Assembly (NCBI GenBank): GCA_963771595.1
Contig: CAVYUC010000015.1
Coordinates: 62,001 to 126,000, forward strand
DNA length: 64,000 nucleotides
Reading direction: 5' to 3'
DNA from: CAVYUC01 sp963771595
GTDB lineage: Bacteria; Bacteroidota; Bacteroidia; Bacteroidales; Prolixibacteraceae
The first letter of the stretch is position 1. Each line of letters begins with the position of its first letter. Below are positions 25,141-34,135 of the stretch, piece after piece. Made by a program: the position numbers and the translations under genes. The notes below the pieces were generated by a model that had not been told where the DNA came from, did no database searches, and worked only from the letters and a program-made list of their open reading frames with translations.

Positions 25141-25165
25141 TCCATGGCGCATTTCTTTTCTTTTT

Positions 25166-25182
25166 CCTCCCCTTCGGGGAGG
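25166..25182. terminator. Short GC hairpin before the fasciclin gene end
   Basis: CCTCCCC-TTC-GGGGAGG, 13 bases before the stop codon of the minus-strand fasciclin gene. Flanked by a T-run on the left, so it probably terminates the minus strand poorly and is a common Bacteroidota intergenic hairpin. Confidence 0.5.
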
Positions 25183-25194
25183 TCAGGAGGGGCT

Positions 25195-25785
25195 TTATGG
25201 AATCAACACTTTGTCGATTACGTGAACCACTCCATTTTTTCCTTCAATATCAGCGGCAACCACTTTGCTTTCGTTAATCATTACCCCGCCGGAAAGGTCA
25301 ACTTTAATTTTCTTACCGTTTAAAGTAGTTACCGAACTATTCGATAAATCGGTTGACATTACTTTCCCGGGAACAACGTGATAAGTAAGAATCGGTGTCA
25401 GTTGTTCGGCTGTTAAGTCTTCCACACCATCAACACCAAGCTTGCCAAAAAGGCTTTTAAAAGCTTCATTGGTAGGTGCAAAAACGGTGAACGGACCTTC
25501 GGCACTCAATGCATCCACCAGACCGGCTTTTTTAACTGCATCCACCAAAATCGAGAAATCGGGATTGGCTACTGCAATTTCAACTACTGTACTGTTACCG
25601 GTTTTTGAATCATCCAAACCAAAAGTTGCCGGGTTCAGCATCCACGATTCAAGTTCCATAACACGCTCTTCATTCACTTTCATAAACTCTGAATTCTTTA
25701 ATTCAGTTGCACCAACTGCAGTTACCGAAGTAATAAACAGCAGTGCCATTGCGATGTTTCTCATTTTTGTTTTCATTGTTTTCAT
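25195..25785 (-). CDS. Exported single-domain fasciclin protein
   Basis: A 196-residue protein with a signal peptide (residues about 1-26) and one FAS1 domain (about residues 70-196). The H1 and H2 boxes are visible: FTVFAPTNEAF and, at the end, NGVVHVIDKVLIP; the YHVVPG motif lies between. FAS1 domains mediate adhesion or matrix binding. The domain is closely related to the second FAS1 domain of the neighbouring gene, so the two are likely duplicates in one operon (41 bases apart). Confidence 0.93.
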   Translation of the reverse strand: MKTMKTKMRNIAMALLFITSVTAVGATELKNSEFMKVNEERVMELESWMLNPATFGLDDSKTGNSTVVEIAVANPDFSILVDAVKKAGLVDALSAEGPFTVFAPTNEAFKSLFGKLGVDGVEDLTAEQLTPILTYHVVPGKVMSTDLSNSSVTTLNGKKIKVDLSGGVMINESKVVAADIEGKNGVVHVIDKVLIP

Positions 25786-25826
25786 TTTTAATTGTTTGTA
25801 CTATTTGAATTTGTTTTTAAAAAATA

Positions 25827-26753
25827 TTACGGTAATAAAACTTTATCAATCACATGTACCACTCCGTTGGCGCCCTGAATATCCGCAGCTACCACTTCGC
25901 TTTCGTTGATTTTTACTCCGGAAGAAAGGTTGATGGTGAGTTTACTGCCCTCGTTTAGTGTTCCTACTTCGCCGTTTGCCAGTTCCGTTGATAATACATT
26001 TCCCGGAACCACATGGTAGGTTAAGATAGGCGTCAACTGTTCGGCGGTTAAATCATCAATTCCCGAAATCCCCAGTTGTGTAAATAAAGCAGCAAACGCA
26101 TCATTAGTAGGTGCAAATACTGTAAATGGCCCATCACCACTCAGTGCATCCACCAATCCTGCTTTTACAACCGCCTGCACCAGGGTGGTGAAATTTTCAT
26201 TGGCCAGTGCAATATTCACAACGGTTGGCGGGAGTATCACTTTATCTACCACATGTATGATTCCGTTGCTTGCCTCCACATCGGCAGCCGTTACTTTTGT
26301 ATTTTCATTAATCGACACCCCATTACCGGTTTTGATGTACATTGAAATGTTGTTGTCATCAAATTTCGCCAGCGTGGGATAATAACCCTGGCTGAGATCG
26401 GCCGCCATTGCTTTGCTTCCTATCACATGGTACGATAATATCTGCGCCAGAAGAGCCGCCGGAACATCATCCAGTGATGTTAATCCCAAATCCTGCAGCA
26501 GTGAAGCAAATGCCGCATCTGTAGGTGCAAAAACCGTCAGATTGTTTTCTGTACTTAAAAAATCAGCCAGTCCTGCTTTTTGTGCGGCCTCAATCAAACT
26601 GTCAAACTGGCCGGCATCCTGTGCCACTTCCACAATGTTTTTCGATTCCATTTCAGGAGCCGGGTCTTCATCATCGTTACAAGCCGTAAAAATTAATCCG
26701 GTTACCAGGAACATCATCGTAATCATTGCTAATTTTGTTTTCATAACTTTCAT
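25827..26753 (-). CDS. Two-domain fasciclin lipoprotein
   Basis: A 308-residue lipoprotein (lipobox IFTACNDDE) with two FAS1 domains, about residues 40-172 and 173-308. Each has the FTVFAPT/LTVFAPT box and a NGIIHVVDKVILP / NGVVHVIDKVLLP end. Probably a surface or periplasmic adhesion or matrix protein. First gene of a two-gene minus-strand unit with the single-domain fasciclin gene; the domain in that gene looks like a copy of domain 2 here. Confidence 0.93.
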   Translation of the reverse strand: MKVMKTKLAMITMMFLVTGLIFTACNDDEDPAPEMESKNIVEVAQDAGQFDSLIEAAQKAGLADFLSTENNLTVFAPTDAAFASLLQDLGLTSLDDVPAALLAQILSYHVIGSKAMAADLSQGYYPTLAKFDDNNISMYIKTGNGVSINENTKVTAADVEASNGIIHVVDKVILPPTVVNIALANENFTTLVQAVVKAGLVDALSGDGPFTVFAPTNDAFAALFTQLGISGIDDLTAEQLTPILTYHVVPGNVLSTELANGEVGTLNEGSKLTINLSSGVKINESEVVAADIQGANGVVHVIDKVLLP

Positions 26754-27280
26754 TTTTAAATTGTTTTCATTTAACCCTTTAATTGTTTTCTAAATTTTGT
26801 TTCACGAATATATAAAAACATTAAACGTCTTTTTGTTTAGTATTTAGTTTTTATATTTAAACATTATTACATTATTTATCATTGAACACTCTATATTTAA
26901 AGAGCTACATTGAATTTGTTAATAAATGTTAAATATATATTAGTATTGGATAATGCCCGCCTTTTACATTTAAATGTTGTTTGTTCAGCAAGAGGATATA
27001 TTAACTCAATCTAAAGAAGTAACCTTCCAAATCATGATTTTTGTTAAGATTCGGCAAAATGGACAAGGATTCTCACGCTCCATCTTTTATTTCAACTAAT
27101 TTTGCCACTCGATTTTCAACCCGCATGATTCATCCTTATCGAAAGATTTAGTTGTTTTTGCGGGTTAATCCCGATTTAGTTGAACTCACTTTTTGGTAAC
27201 AAAAATGAATGTGAAACTTAATCGTTACAGGAAACTAATAGTATATTGATGGTATAATTCGGATAAAAACAATTTTCAAT
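26754..27280. other. Gene-free, AT-rich divergent intergenic region
   Basis: It lies between the divergent fasciclin and mutA genes. I see no ORF or RNA gene. It should hold both promoters; the only structure I can point to is the hairpin and conserved line at 27118-27185. Confidence 0.6.
27118..27185. repeat. Variant of the structured repeat family
   Basis: AACCCGCA (27118) pairs with TGCGGGTT (27159-27166), followed directly by AATCCCGATTTAGTTGAAC. The two repeats at 25 and 4594 have a different stem but the same plan: a stem ending in GGTT, then AATCCCGACTTAGATGAA. The second and third stems of those copies are not seen here. It is 95 bases before the mutA start. Confidence 0.55.
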
Positions 27281-29146
27281 ATGTCAGAAAAAGAGCAAAA
27301 GCTTTTTACCGGTTTCGCCCCCCTTTCAACTGAAGAGTGGGAAGCAAAAATACACGCCGATTTAAAAGGCCTCGATTATGAGCGGGCGCTGGTTTGGCGA
27401 ACCTGGGAAGGTTTTAATGTCCGCCCCTATTATCGCGAAGAAAACATTAAAGACCTGAATTTTATTGATACATTGCCCGGGGAATTCCCATATGTCCGCG
27501 GAAATAAAAAATCGGGCAATAACTGGTTCATCCGTCAGGATATTTATGTAAAAGACCTGGAAGAGGCCAACAAAAAAGCGTTAAACGTGTTGGGACGTGG
27601 CGCTGATTCGCTGGGATTTTATTTCGACTGCAGAACTAAAATAACCAAAGCTGACCTGGATTTACTATTGAAAGACATTTGCCTCGAAGCTATCGAAACC
27701 AATTTTGTTTGTGGTTGCGAAAACTGCAACTGCGCTGTCCCGTTTGCTGAATTCATTCCCGCAGGTAACTTTAAAAAGGATGAACTTATTGGTTCCTCAG
27801 CAATCGATCCCATTGGTTCTTTTGTTTTAAAAGGAAAGCTTGGGGAGCAGGCATTTACGGAACTGAAAACAATAATTGAAAAGACAGCGGAGCTGAAAAA
27901 TTTCAGGGTCATTGGTATTCATGGCAAATTCTTCGCCAACAGCGGCTCTTCCATAGTACAGGAACTGGCATTTTCGCTGGCACAGGGCGCTGAATATTTA
28001 ACACAGCTAACCGAACTGGGGTTAGGCGTTGACGGGGTAGCTCAAAACATTAAGTTCCATTTTGGCATTGGCAACAACTATTTCATGGAAATTGCCAAGT
28101 TCCGCGCGGCCCGTCTGCTGTGGGCACAAATTGTAAAGGCATATAATCCGGAAAATGAAGATTCTGCCAAAATGATGGCACATAGTGAAAACAATACATT
28201 CAACAAAACGGTTTACGACCCTTATGTAAATATGCTGCGTACCCAAACTGAGACCATGTCGGCCGCATTGGGCGGAGCCGATTCGATTTCCGTGTTACCG
28301 TTTAACGCCGTGTTTGAAGACACCACCGAATTTTCGGAACGCATTGCCCGCAATCAGCAAATTTTACTGAAAGAGGAGTCGCACCTCGACAAAATTGCTG
28401 ATCCGGCAGCCGGTTCGTACTACATCGAAACATTAACCAATTCGCTGGCAGAGCAAGCCTGGAAACTCTTCCTGGAAGTGCAGGAGAAAGGTGGTTTTGT
28501 AGCCGCTTTCCGCGAAGGTTTTATTCAAAATGAAATTAAGGCAATGGCGGCCAAACGCAATGCAAACATTGCACAGCGTCGTGACAATATTATGGGGACC
28601 AATCAATTTCCCAACTTCACAGAAAAAGTAACAAAAGAGATGGAGGTTTCCATCTTCCAATCTACAGATTTTACAGCAGAAGATGCAGAAGTTGAAACAC
28701 TGAAACCTTACCGTAGCGCACAGGCATTTGAAGCACTGCGTTACAAAACCGACATGTATGCCAAAAACAATAAACGTCCGGTAGCTTTTATGCTGACCAT
28801 CGGGAACCTGGCCTTCCGCAAGGCACGTGCACAGTTTAGCTGCAACTTTTTTGCCGTTGCCGGTTTCGAAGTCATCGATAACAATGGTTTTAAAACTGTG
28901 GAAGAAGGTGTTGCTGCAGCCAGGGCAAAAGATGCCGATATCGTTGTGGTATGCAGTTCGGATGAAGAATATGCAGAAGTTGCACCGAAAGTGGCTGAGC
29001 TGCTGAATAATGAAATAATGGTAGTTGCCGGAAATCCGGCCTGTAAACCGGAACTGGAAGAAAAAGGCATTAGCAACTTTATTCATATAAAGAGTAACAT
29101 TCTGGAAGAGTTGAGGGAGTATCAAGAAAAGTTAGGAATTAATTAA
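27281..29146 (+). CDS. mutA: Methylmalonyl-CoA mutase small subunit
   Basis: A 621-residue beta subunit of the B12-dependent mutase that interconverts succinyl-CoA and methylmalonyl-CoA in the propionate pathway. The TIM-barrel part includes GNNYFMEIAKFRAARLLWAQIV and DPAAGSYYIETLTNSLAEQAW. The C-terminal Rossmann domain lacks the DxHxxG cobalamin loop (GNLAFRKAR instead), which is normal for the non-catalytic subunit. It is followed by the large subunit gene after 138 bases. Confidence 0.96.
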   Translation: MSEKEQKLFTGFAPLSTEEWEAKIHADLKGLDYERALVWRTWEGFNVRPYYREENIKDLNFIDTLPGEFPYVRGNKKSGNNWFIRQDIYVKDLEEANKKALNVLGRGADSLGFYFDCRTKITKADLDLLLKDICLEAIETNFVCGCENCNCAVPFAEFIPAGNFKKDELIGSSAIDPIGSFVLKGKLGEQAFTELKTIIEKTAELKNFRVIGIHGKFFANSGSSIVQELAFSLAQGAEYLTQLTELGLGVDGVAQNIKFHFGIGNNYFMEIAKFRAARLLWAQIVKAYNPENEDSAKMMAHSENNTFNKTVYDPYVNMLRTQTETMSAALGGADSISVLPFNAVFEDTTEFSERIARNQQILLKEESHLDKIADPAAGSYYIETLTNSLAEQAWKLFLEVQEKGGFVAAFREGFIQNEIKAMAAKRNANIAQRRDNIMGTNQFPNFTEKVTKEMEVSIFQSTDFTAEDAEVETLKPYRSAQAFEALRYKTDMYAKNNKRPVAFMLTIGNLAFRKARAQFSCNFFAVAGFEVIDNNGFKTVEEGVAAARAKDADIVVVCSSDEEYAEVAPKVAELLNNEIMVVAGNPACKPELEEKGISNFIHIKSNILEELREYQEKLGIN

Positions 29147-29166
29147 CGCTGAAATGCAGACTGAAG

Positions 29167-29247
29167 CTGTCATTTCGACGAGTGTGCGAGGAGAAATCTC
29201 TAAGTTACAGATTTCTCACCCGCCAACCGGCAGATTCGAAATGACAG
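29167..29247. repeat. GTCATTTCGA-type inverted repeat between mutA and mutB
   Basis: CTGTCATTTCGA at 29167 pairs with TCGAAATGACAG ending 29247; inside, GAGAAATCT pairs with AGATTTCTC. This kind of double-stem intergenic repeat is common in Bacteroidota genomes. Inserted between two genes of one operon, it may dampen or stabilise the downstream mRNA. Confidence 0.75.
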
Positions 29248-29284
29248 AAAAAATGAAATTTAAGTTTTTGGAAAAACAACAGAT

Positions 29285-31426
29285 ATGAAACCTGATTTTA
29301 AAAATATCAATATAAAAAACACCGGAGCAAAACAAGCATCCGGAAACCAAACTGACTTTGCAAAAGACTGGCTTACGCCGGAGCAGATTCCGGTAAAACC
29401 GGTATACAACAAAGAAGATTTGGAAGGCATGGAGCACCTGAACTATGCAGCAGGTTTGCCCCCTTTCCTTCGCGGACCCTATTCGGCCATGTATGCCATG
29501 CGTCCGTGGACGATTCGTCAGTATGCCGGTTTTTCGACAGCCGAAGAATCAAATGCGTTTTACCGTCGCAACCTCGCTGCCGGACAAAAAGGGTTATCCG
29601 TTGCTTTCGACCTGGCAACACATCGCGGCTACGACTCCGACCATCCGCGTGTGGTGGGGGATGTTGGGAAAGCAGGTGTGGCCATCGATTCAATTCTCGA
29701 CATGAAAATCCTTTTCGATGAAATTCCGCTGGATAAAATGTCGGTGTCGATGACCATGAACGGTGCTGTACTTCCGGTAATGGCCTTTTACATTGTAACC
29801 GGGCTGGAACAGGGTGCCACACTGGAGCAGCTTTCCGGAACCATTCAAAACGATATTCTGAAAGAATTCATGGTGCGGAATACGTACATCTACCCACCGG
29901 ATTTCTCCATGAAAATTATTGCCGATATTTTTGAATTCACTTCGAAACACATGCCGAAGTTCAACTCCATTTCCATATCGGGTTACCACATGCAGGAAGC
30001 CGGTGCCACCGCAGACATTGAAATGGCTTATACACTGGCCGACGGGCTGGAATATCTTCGCGCCGGAATAAACGCCGGAATGGATATTGATTCGTTTGCA
30101 CCGCGTTTATCCTTCTTCTGGGCCATTGGAATGAACCATTTTATGGAAATTGCCAAAATGCGTGCGGCTCGTATGTTATGGGCAAAAATAGTGAAACAGT
30201 TCCATCCCAAAAATCCAAAATCAATGGCATTGCGCACACACTCGCAAACCTCAGGCTGGTCGCTGACGGAGCAGGACCCGTTTAACAATGTGGGACGTAC
30301 AGCAATTGAAGCCATGGCTGCGGCACTGGGGCACACCCAGAGTCTGCACACCAACGCCCTCGATGAAGCCATTGCATTGCCCACCGATTTCTCTGCCCGA
30401 ATTGCACGAAACACCCAGTTGTATCTGCAGCAGGAAACTGAAATTAGCCGCTCGCTCGACCCGTGGGCAGGTTCGTATTACGTGGAATCGCTAACAAACG
30501 AGCTGGCGCACAAAGGCTGGGCGCTGATTGAAGAAGTGGAAAGACTGGGTGGCATGGCCAAAGCCATTGAAACCGGTGTTCCAAAAATGCGTATTGAAGA
30601 AGCAGCGGCACGTGCGCAGGGAAGAATCGACAGCGGATCACAAACCATTGTCGGCATTAACAAATACCGGCTGGAGAAAGAAGATCCCATCGATATCCTG
30701 GACATTGACAATACAGCGGTACGCTTGTCGCAGATTGAACGGTTGAAAAAGCTGCGCGCAGAACGGAATGAAGAGGAAGTACAGGCATCACTGGCAGCTA
30801 TTACCAAAGCAGCAGAAACCGGGAAAGGAAATTTACTGGAACTGGCAATCGATGCAGCAAAAAAACGTGCATCTTTGGGTGAAATTTCAGATGCCTGCGA
30901 AAAAGTGGCGGGCAGATACAAAGCAGTAATCAGAACAATTGAAGGCGTGTATAAATCAGAAGCACAAGGAAAAGACGAATTTAAAGAGGCACAGGAGCTG
31001 GCCAGACAGTTTGCGGAAATGGAAGGCCGCCAGCCACGTATTATGATTGCCAAAATGGGCCAGGATGGTCACGACCGTGGAGCCAAAGTAGTGGCCACCG
31101 GTTATGCCGACCTCGGGTTCGATGTGGATGTGGGCCCGCTGTTCCAAACACCGGAAGAAGCAGCCAAGCAGGCCGTTGAGAATGATGTGCATGTATTGGG
31201 CGTTTCCTCACTGGCAGCGGGGCACAAAACACTGGTGCCAGCCGTTATCGAAGAGCTTAAAAAACTGGGCCGTGACGACATAATGGTTATCTGTGGCGGA
31301 GTTATTCCGGCGCAGGATTACAAATACCTTTACGATGCCGGAACGGTTGCCATATTTGGTCCGGGAACCAGCGTAGCTGCCGCCGGTAAAAAGATTTTGA
31401 GCATTTTGATTGAGGCGTATAAATAA
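29285..31426 (+). CDS. mutB: Methylmalonyl-CoA mutase large (catalytic) subunit
   Basis: A 713-residue alpha subunit. The N-terminal barrel holds RPWTIRQYAGFSTAEESN and the substrate/radical segment SISGYHMQEAGAT. The C-terminal B12 domain has GQDGHDRG with the cobalt-binding His596, then the GVSSLAAGH and GGVIP motifs. With mutA it forms the heterodimer making propionyl-CoA precursors from succinyl-CoA, typical of propionate-producing Bacteroidota. The MeaB chaperone and the cytoplasmic epimerase are not in the window. Confidence 0.97.
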   Translation: MKPDFKNINIKNTGAKQASGNQTDFAKDWLTPEQIPVKPVYNKEDLEGMEHLNYAAGLPPFLRGPYSAMYAMRPWTIRQYAGFSTAEESNAFYRRNLAAGQKGLSVAFDLATHRGYDSDHPRVVGDVGKAGVAIDSILDMKILFDEIPLDKMSVSMTMNGAVLPVMAFYIVTGLEQGATLEQLSGTIQNDILKEFMVRNTYIYPPDFSMKIIADIFEFTSKHMPKFNSISISGYHMQEAGATADIEMAYTLADGLEYLRAGINAGMDIDSFAPRLSFFWAIGMNHFMEIAKMRAARMLWAKIVKQFHPKNPKSMALRTHSQTSGWSLTEQDPFNNVGRTAIEAMAAALGHTQSLHTNALDEAIALPTDFSARIARNTQLYLQQETEISRSLDPWAGSYYVESLTNELAHKGWALIEEVERLGGMAKAIETGVPKMRIEEAAARAQGRIDSGSQTIVGINKYRLEKEDPIDILDIDNTAVRLSQIERLKKLRAERNEEEVQASLAAITKAAETGKGNLLELAIDAAKKRASLGEISDACEKVAGRYKAVIRTIEGVYKSEAQGKDEFKEAQELARQFAEMEGRQPRIMIAKMGQDGHDRGAKVVATGYADLGFDVDVGPLFQTPEEAAKQAVENDVHVLGVSSLAAGHKTLVPAVIEELKKLGRDDIMVICGGVIPAQDYKYLYDAGTVAIFGPGTSVAAAGKKILSILIEAYK

Positions 31427-31489
31427 AAGCCTCTCCCCGGCCCTCTCCGAAAGAGAGGGAGAAAGAGAAGAGAGAATCCAAAAGATATG

Positions 31490-31519
31490 AAGCCGGTTCC
31501 GGGAGGAGCCGGCTTTTTT
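31490..31519 (+). terminator. Terminator after mutB
   Basis: A nine-pair stem GCCGGTTCC with GGAGCCGGC followed by six T. A CCCTCTC-CGAAA-GAGAGGG hairpin lies just before it (from 31441). Confidence 0.9.
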
Positions 31520-31577
31520 ATACAACCATACCGGATTGAATATATAACAACAACGTTATTTTTTTCTACTAAAATCC

Positions 31578-31674
31578 AACGCATACTGCGTTGAAACAGA
31601 ATGCGGTACGGATTCGATTATAGTAGCAATTAACATCCTAAATAGAACATGAACCCGGTACGGGTTCGATTATA
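31578..31674. repeat. Short tandem-like hairpin repeat
   Basis: AACGCA-TAC-TGCGTT at 31578, then GAATGCGGTACGGATTCG (31599) and GAACCCGGTACGGGTTCG (31651), each followed by ATTATA, 52 bases apart. The second copy is a good hairpin (GAACCCG-GTA-CGGGTTC). No gene lies in 31520-31771. Confidence 0.65.
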
Positions 31675-31771
31675 TAATGCTGCATAAACATTAATGTGAA
31701 GAGAATTCAAATTTCAACCACGCACATTTCAACGATTACAACTCAATATGTTGGGGAGGTTATGTCCAAAC

Positions 31772-31803
31772 ACAAAGCCGGTTCTGTAAAAAACCGGCTT
31801 TGT
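31772..31803. terminator. Bidirectional terminator
   Basis: ACAAAGCCGGTT with AACCGGCTTTGT, a perfect 12-base stem, between convergent mutB and the secreted-protein gene. Confidence 0.85.
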
Positions 31804-31840
31804 AAACATGTTATAACTTTCAATAAAAATCTTTAAAATG

Positions 31841-32437
31841 TCAGTTGAGATGGAAACTGTAATCATAGGAATCCTTCCCGCTGATTAATACTGCTTTATA
31901 GCTTCCTGATTTTAATGCAGCCAGATTAAGTTCCTGTGAAATATCATATTCCGGCCTTAATCTTTCCTGAAAGATCCAGGAGTCAGAATTTTTGTTGTAC
32001 AGCAATAATCTTGCTTCCGATTCTGTTGTATTCGGAAAAGTAAAATGAAGAAACTTTCCGTTTAACTTAAAATAAGGCGAAACTTCTTCTTCCTGCTCTG
32101 AAATCTGTACTTCACCATCTTTCACAACCAATTTGTTGATTGCTGTCTCATCGCCCATTTTCACCTCAAATGTATATTTACCATTTTCAAGACTCGAAAA
32201 ATCATAAATCCGTCTGCAATCAAACGATTGAGTTTCATCATTTGTCTCAAAAACAGTTTTACCGTTACTATCGGCCAATGTTACTTCAAACTGTTGGTCA
32301 GGTGCCAGTAAAACATTTACCATTGCTTTTTCATCACTTCCGGGAACCATTTCCACTTTTAACGCTCCCATTGCCATTGTGCTGCCCGATGCCAGAATTA
32401 CTAAAAACAACATCAGACTAATTTTTAAACTTTTCAT
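31841..32437 (-). CDS. Secreted protein with immunoglobulin-like strands, unknown function
   Basis: A 198-residue protein with a signal peptide (about residues 1-25, STMAMG). The body shows two beta-sandwich-like halves: QQFEVTLADSNGKTVFE ... LENGKYTFEVKM and SEARLLLYNKNSDSWIFQERL ... LKSGSYKAVLISG. The GKYTFEV and GSYKAVL strands recall DUF3244/Por-sorting-like modules, but I see no full family signature. It stands alone. Confidence 0.75.
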   Translation of the reverse strand: MKSLKISLMLFLVILASGSTMAMGALKVEMVPGSDEKAMVNVLLAPDQQFEVTLADSNGKTVFETNDETQSFDCRRIYDFSSLENGKYTFEVKMGDETAINKLVVKDGEVQISEQEEEVSPYFKLNGKFLHFTFPNTTESEARLLLYNKNSDSWIFQERLRPEYDISQELNLAALKSGSYKAVLISGKDSYDYSFHLN

Positions 32438-32734
32438 GACTTATATATTTTAAGGTTACCTTTAACTGTTCAACTACTTGTTTAGACAATTGAAAATGAA
32501 TAAGGTTGGTGTAAAAAATGCTAAAAACTATTAATGATTATTAACGCCGGGAGATGTAAATTATTAGAATTTCAGCTAAAGCCTGCATACTGCGTAATTA
32601 TGTGCCTGTGCAATTATTATCGGCAATTCAGTATTATTTACCATGCAGGGATTATTATGTCAGCTGGACGATTAAAAAAAGAGTGGCAAATTACCAGCAT
32701 GTTTATTCCTAACTTTACAGATAAACTTTAAACG

Positions 32735-33874
32735 ATGAAACTACTTTCCATTCTGCTGCTAACTTATTTTTTCGTTAGTTGTAATTCACCAGGCAACCAA
32801 AAAGAGAAATTTGAAAAAGGAGCACTTACACCTTTTGTAAAAGTGGACAGTCTCAACCCGATTCTGCATCCATCTCCTGATTTAAAATTCGTTTGCCCAA
32901 TTAACAACCAGTCGATTAACTGGGAAGAACGAAATGTACTGAATCCGGCAGCAGTGGTAAAAGATGATAAAGTATACCTTTTTTACAGGGCACAGGATGC
33001 CGGCGGAACTTCCCGTATTGGACTTGCAGTGAGTTCCGATGGTCTGCATTTTGAAAAATATCCGCAGCCGGTTTTATTTCCGGATAACGACCGCATGAAA
33101 GAATATGAATGGAACTACCGTAAAGATTCCACATACAGCTATTCTGAAGTTCAGGGTTCTGAATATTTTGACGGTACTGAAGATCCACGGATTGTTGAGA
33201 CAGATGACGGTAAATATATCATGACATACACTGCTTACGATGGAAAAACAGCTCGTTTATGCCTGGCCACCTCTGACGATTTAAACAATTGGACCAAGAA
33301 AGGTTTGGTTTTAAATACCGAAAAATATAAAGATACCTGGTCGAAATCGGGCGCTATCGTGGTAAAACAAAAAGGAAATAAAATGATAGCTGTAAAAATT
33401 AACGGAAAGTACCGGATGTATTTTGGCGACACCAGTCTTTTCATGGCCAGCTCAGACGATTTGATTCATTGGGAAGTAGCAGAAAATGCCGAAACCGGAG
33501 AAATGATTCAGGTATTGCACCCGCGCCCGGGTTATTTTGACAGCCGGCTGGTAGAACCCGGACCATTCGCATTGATCAGGGATAACGGCATTTTGCTGAT
33601 TTATAACGGAAGCAATGCTGCAAGTTTCAATGATCCGGATTTGCCAAAATTCACCTATGCCGCCGGACAAGCACTCTTTGATAAAAACGCACCCTGGAAA
33701 ATGATTGCCCGCACTGAAAGCTATTTTATTCATCCCGATAAAGATTATGAAAAGACAGGTGAAGTAAATAATGTATGTTTTGTGGAAGGATTGGTATTTT
33801 TTCAGGACAAATGGTTTCTGTATTACGGAACCGCCGATTCTAAAATTGCGGTTGCGGTTCATCCTAATTCATAA
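32735..33874 (+). CDS. GH130-like five-bladed beta-propeller lipoprotein
   Basis: A 379-residue lipoprotein (lipobox FVSCNSP). The propeller fits glycoside hydrolase family 130/43-like enzymes: NVLNPAAVVKDDKVYLFYRAQD, IGLAVSSDGLHF, GTEDPRIVETDDGKYIMTYTAYDG and LATSDDLNNW. Family 130 members are mannoside phosphorylases or beta-mannosidases; which one, and the sugar, cannot be decided. The lipid anchor suggests action in the periplasm or on the surface. No transporter is beside it. Confidence 0.85.
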   Translation: MKLLSILLLTYFFVSCNSPGNQKEKFEKGALTPFVKVDSLNPILHPSPDLKFVCPINNQSINWEERNVLNPAAVVKDDKVYLFYRAQDAGGTSRIGLAVSSDGLHFEKYPQPVLFPDNDRMKEYEWNYRKDSTYSYSEVQGSEYFDGTEDPRIVETDDGKYIMTYTAYDGKTARLCLATSDDLNNWTKKGLVLNTEKYKDTWSKSGAIVVKQKGNKMIAVKINGKYRMYFGDTSLFMASSDDLIHWEVAENAETGEMIQVLHPRPGYFDSRLVEPGPFALIRDNGILLIYNGSNAASFNDPDLPKFTYAAGQALFDKNAPWKMIARTESYFIHPDKDYEKTGEVNNVCFVEGLVFFQDKWFLYYGTADSKIAVAVHPNS

Positions 33875-34135
33875 ATTATCCAGAGCTGCCAACGAAGATC
33901 GTATTTATTAATTTTAAGTTTTTTAACTTTTTCGGTTTTATCAGCATAAAAAATGCTAAAATGCTCTCAAACCAGCGGAGATTGACAGTTGATGCGAACG
34001 TATTTTTTTGCTTAATGATTTTTGAGAGTTCGAATGCTGTTTTGCAGGTGTATTACAGGTTCAGCTTTTAATACTAAATATTCAAAACAAACCGTTGTTT
34101 AACGTGTTAAATAAAAACAAATTATAAATTCCGGA

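Noticed and set aside
27281..29146. Loss of the B12-binding motif in mutA as a possible defect
   Set aside because: The small subunit of the heterodimeric enzyme normally lacks it.
29147..29284. A small gene between mutA and mutB
   Set aside because: The gap is filled by the folded repeat and contains no plausible ORF.
32534..32731. A 65-codon open frame before the GH130-like gene
   Set aside because: No ribosome site, no recognisable protein pattern, and it ends just before a real start; likely upstream non-coding sequence.
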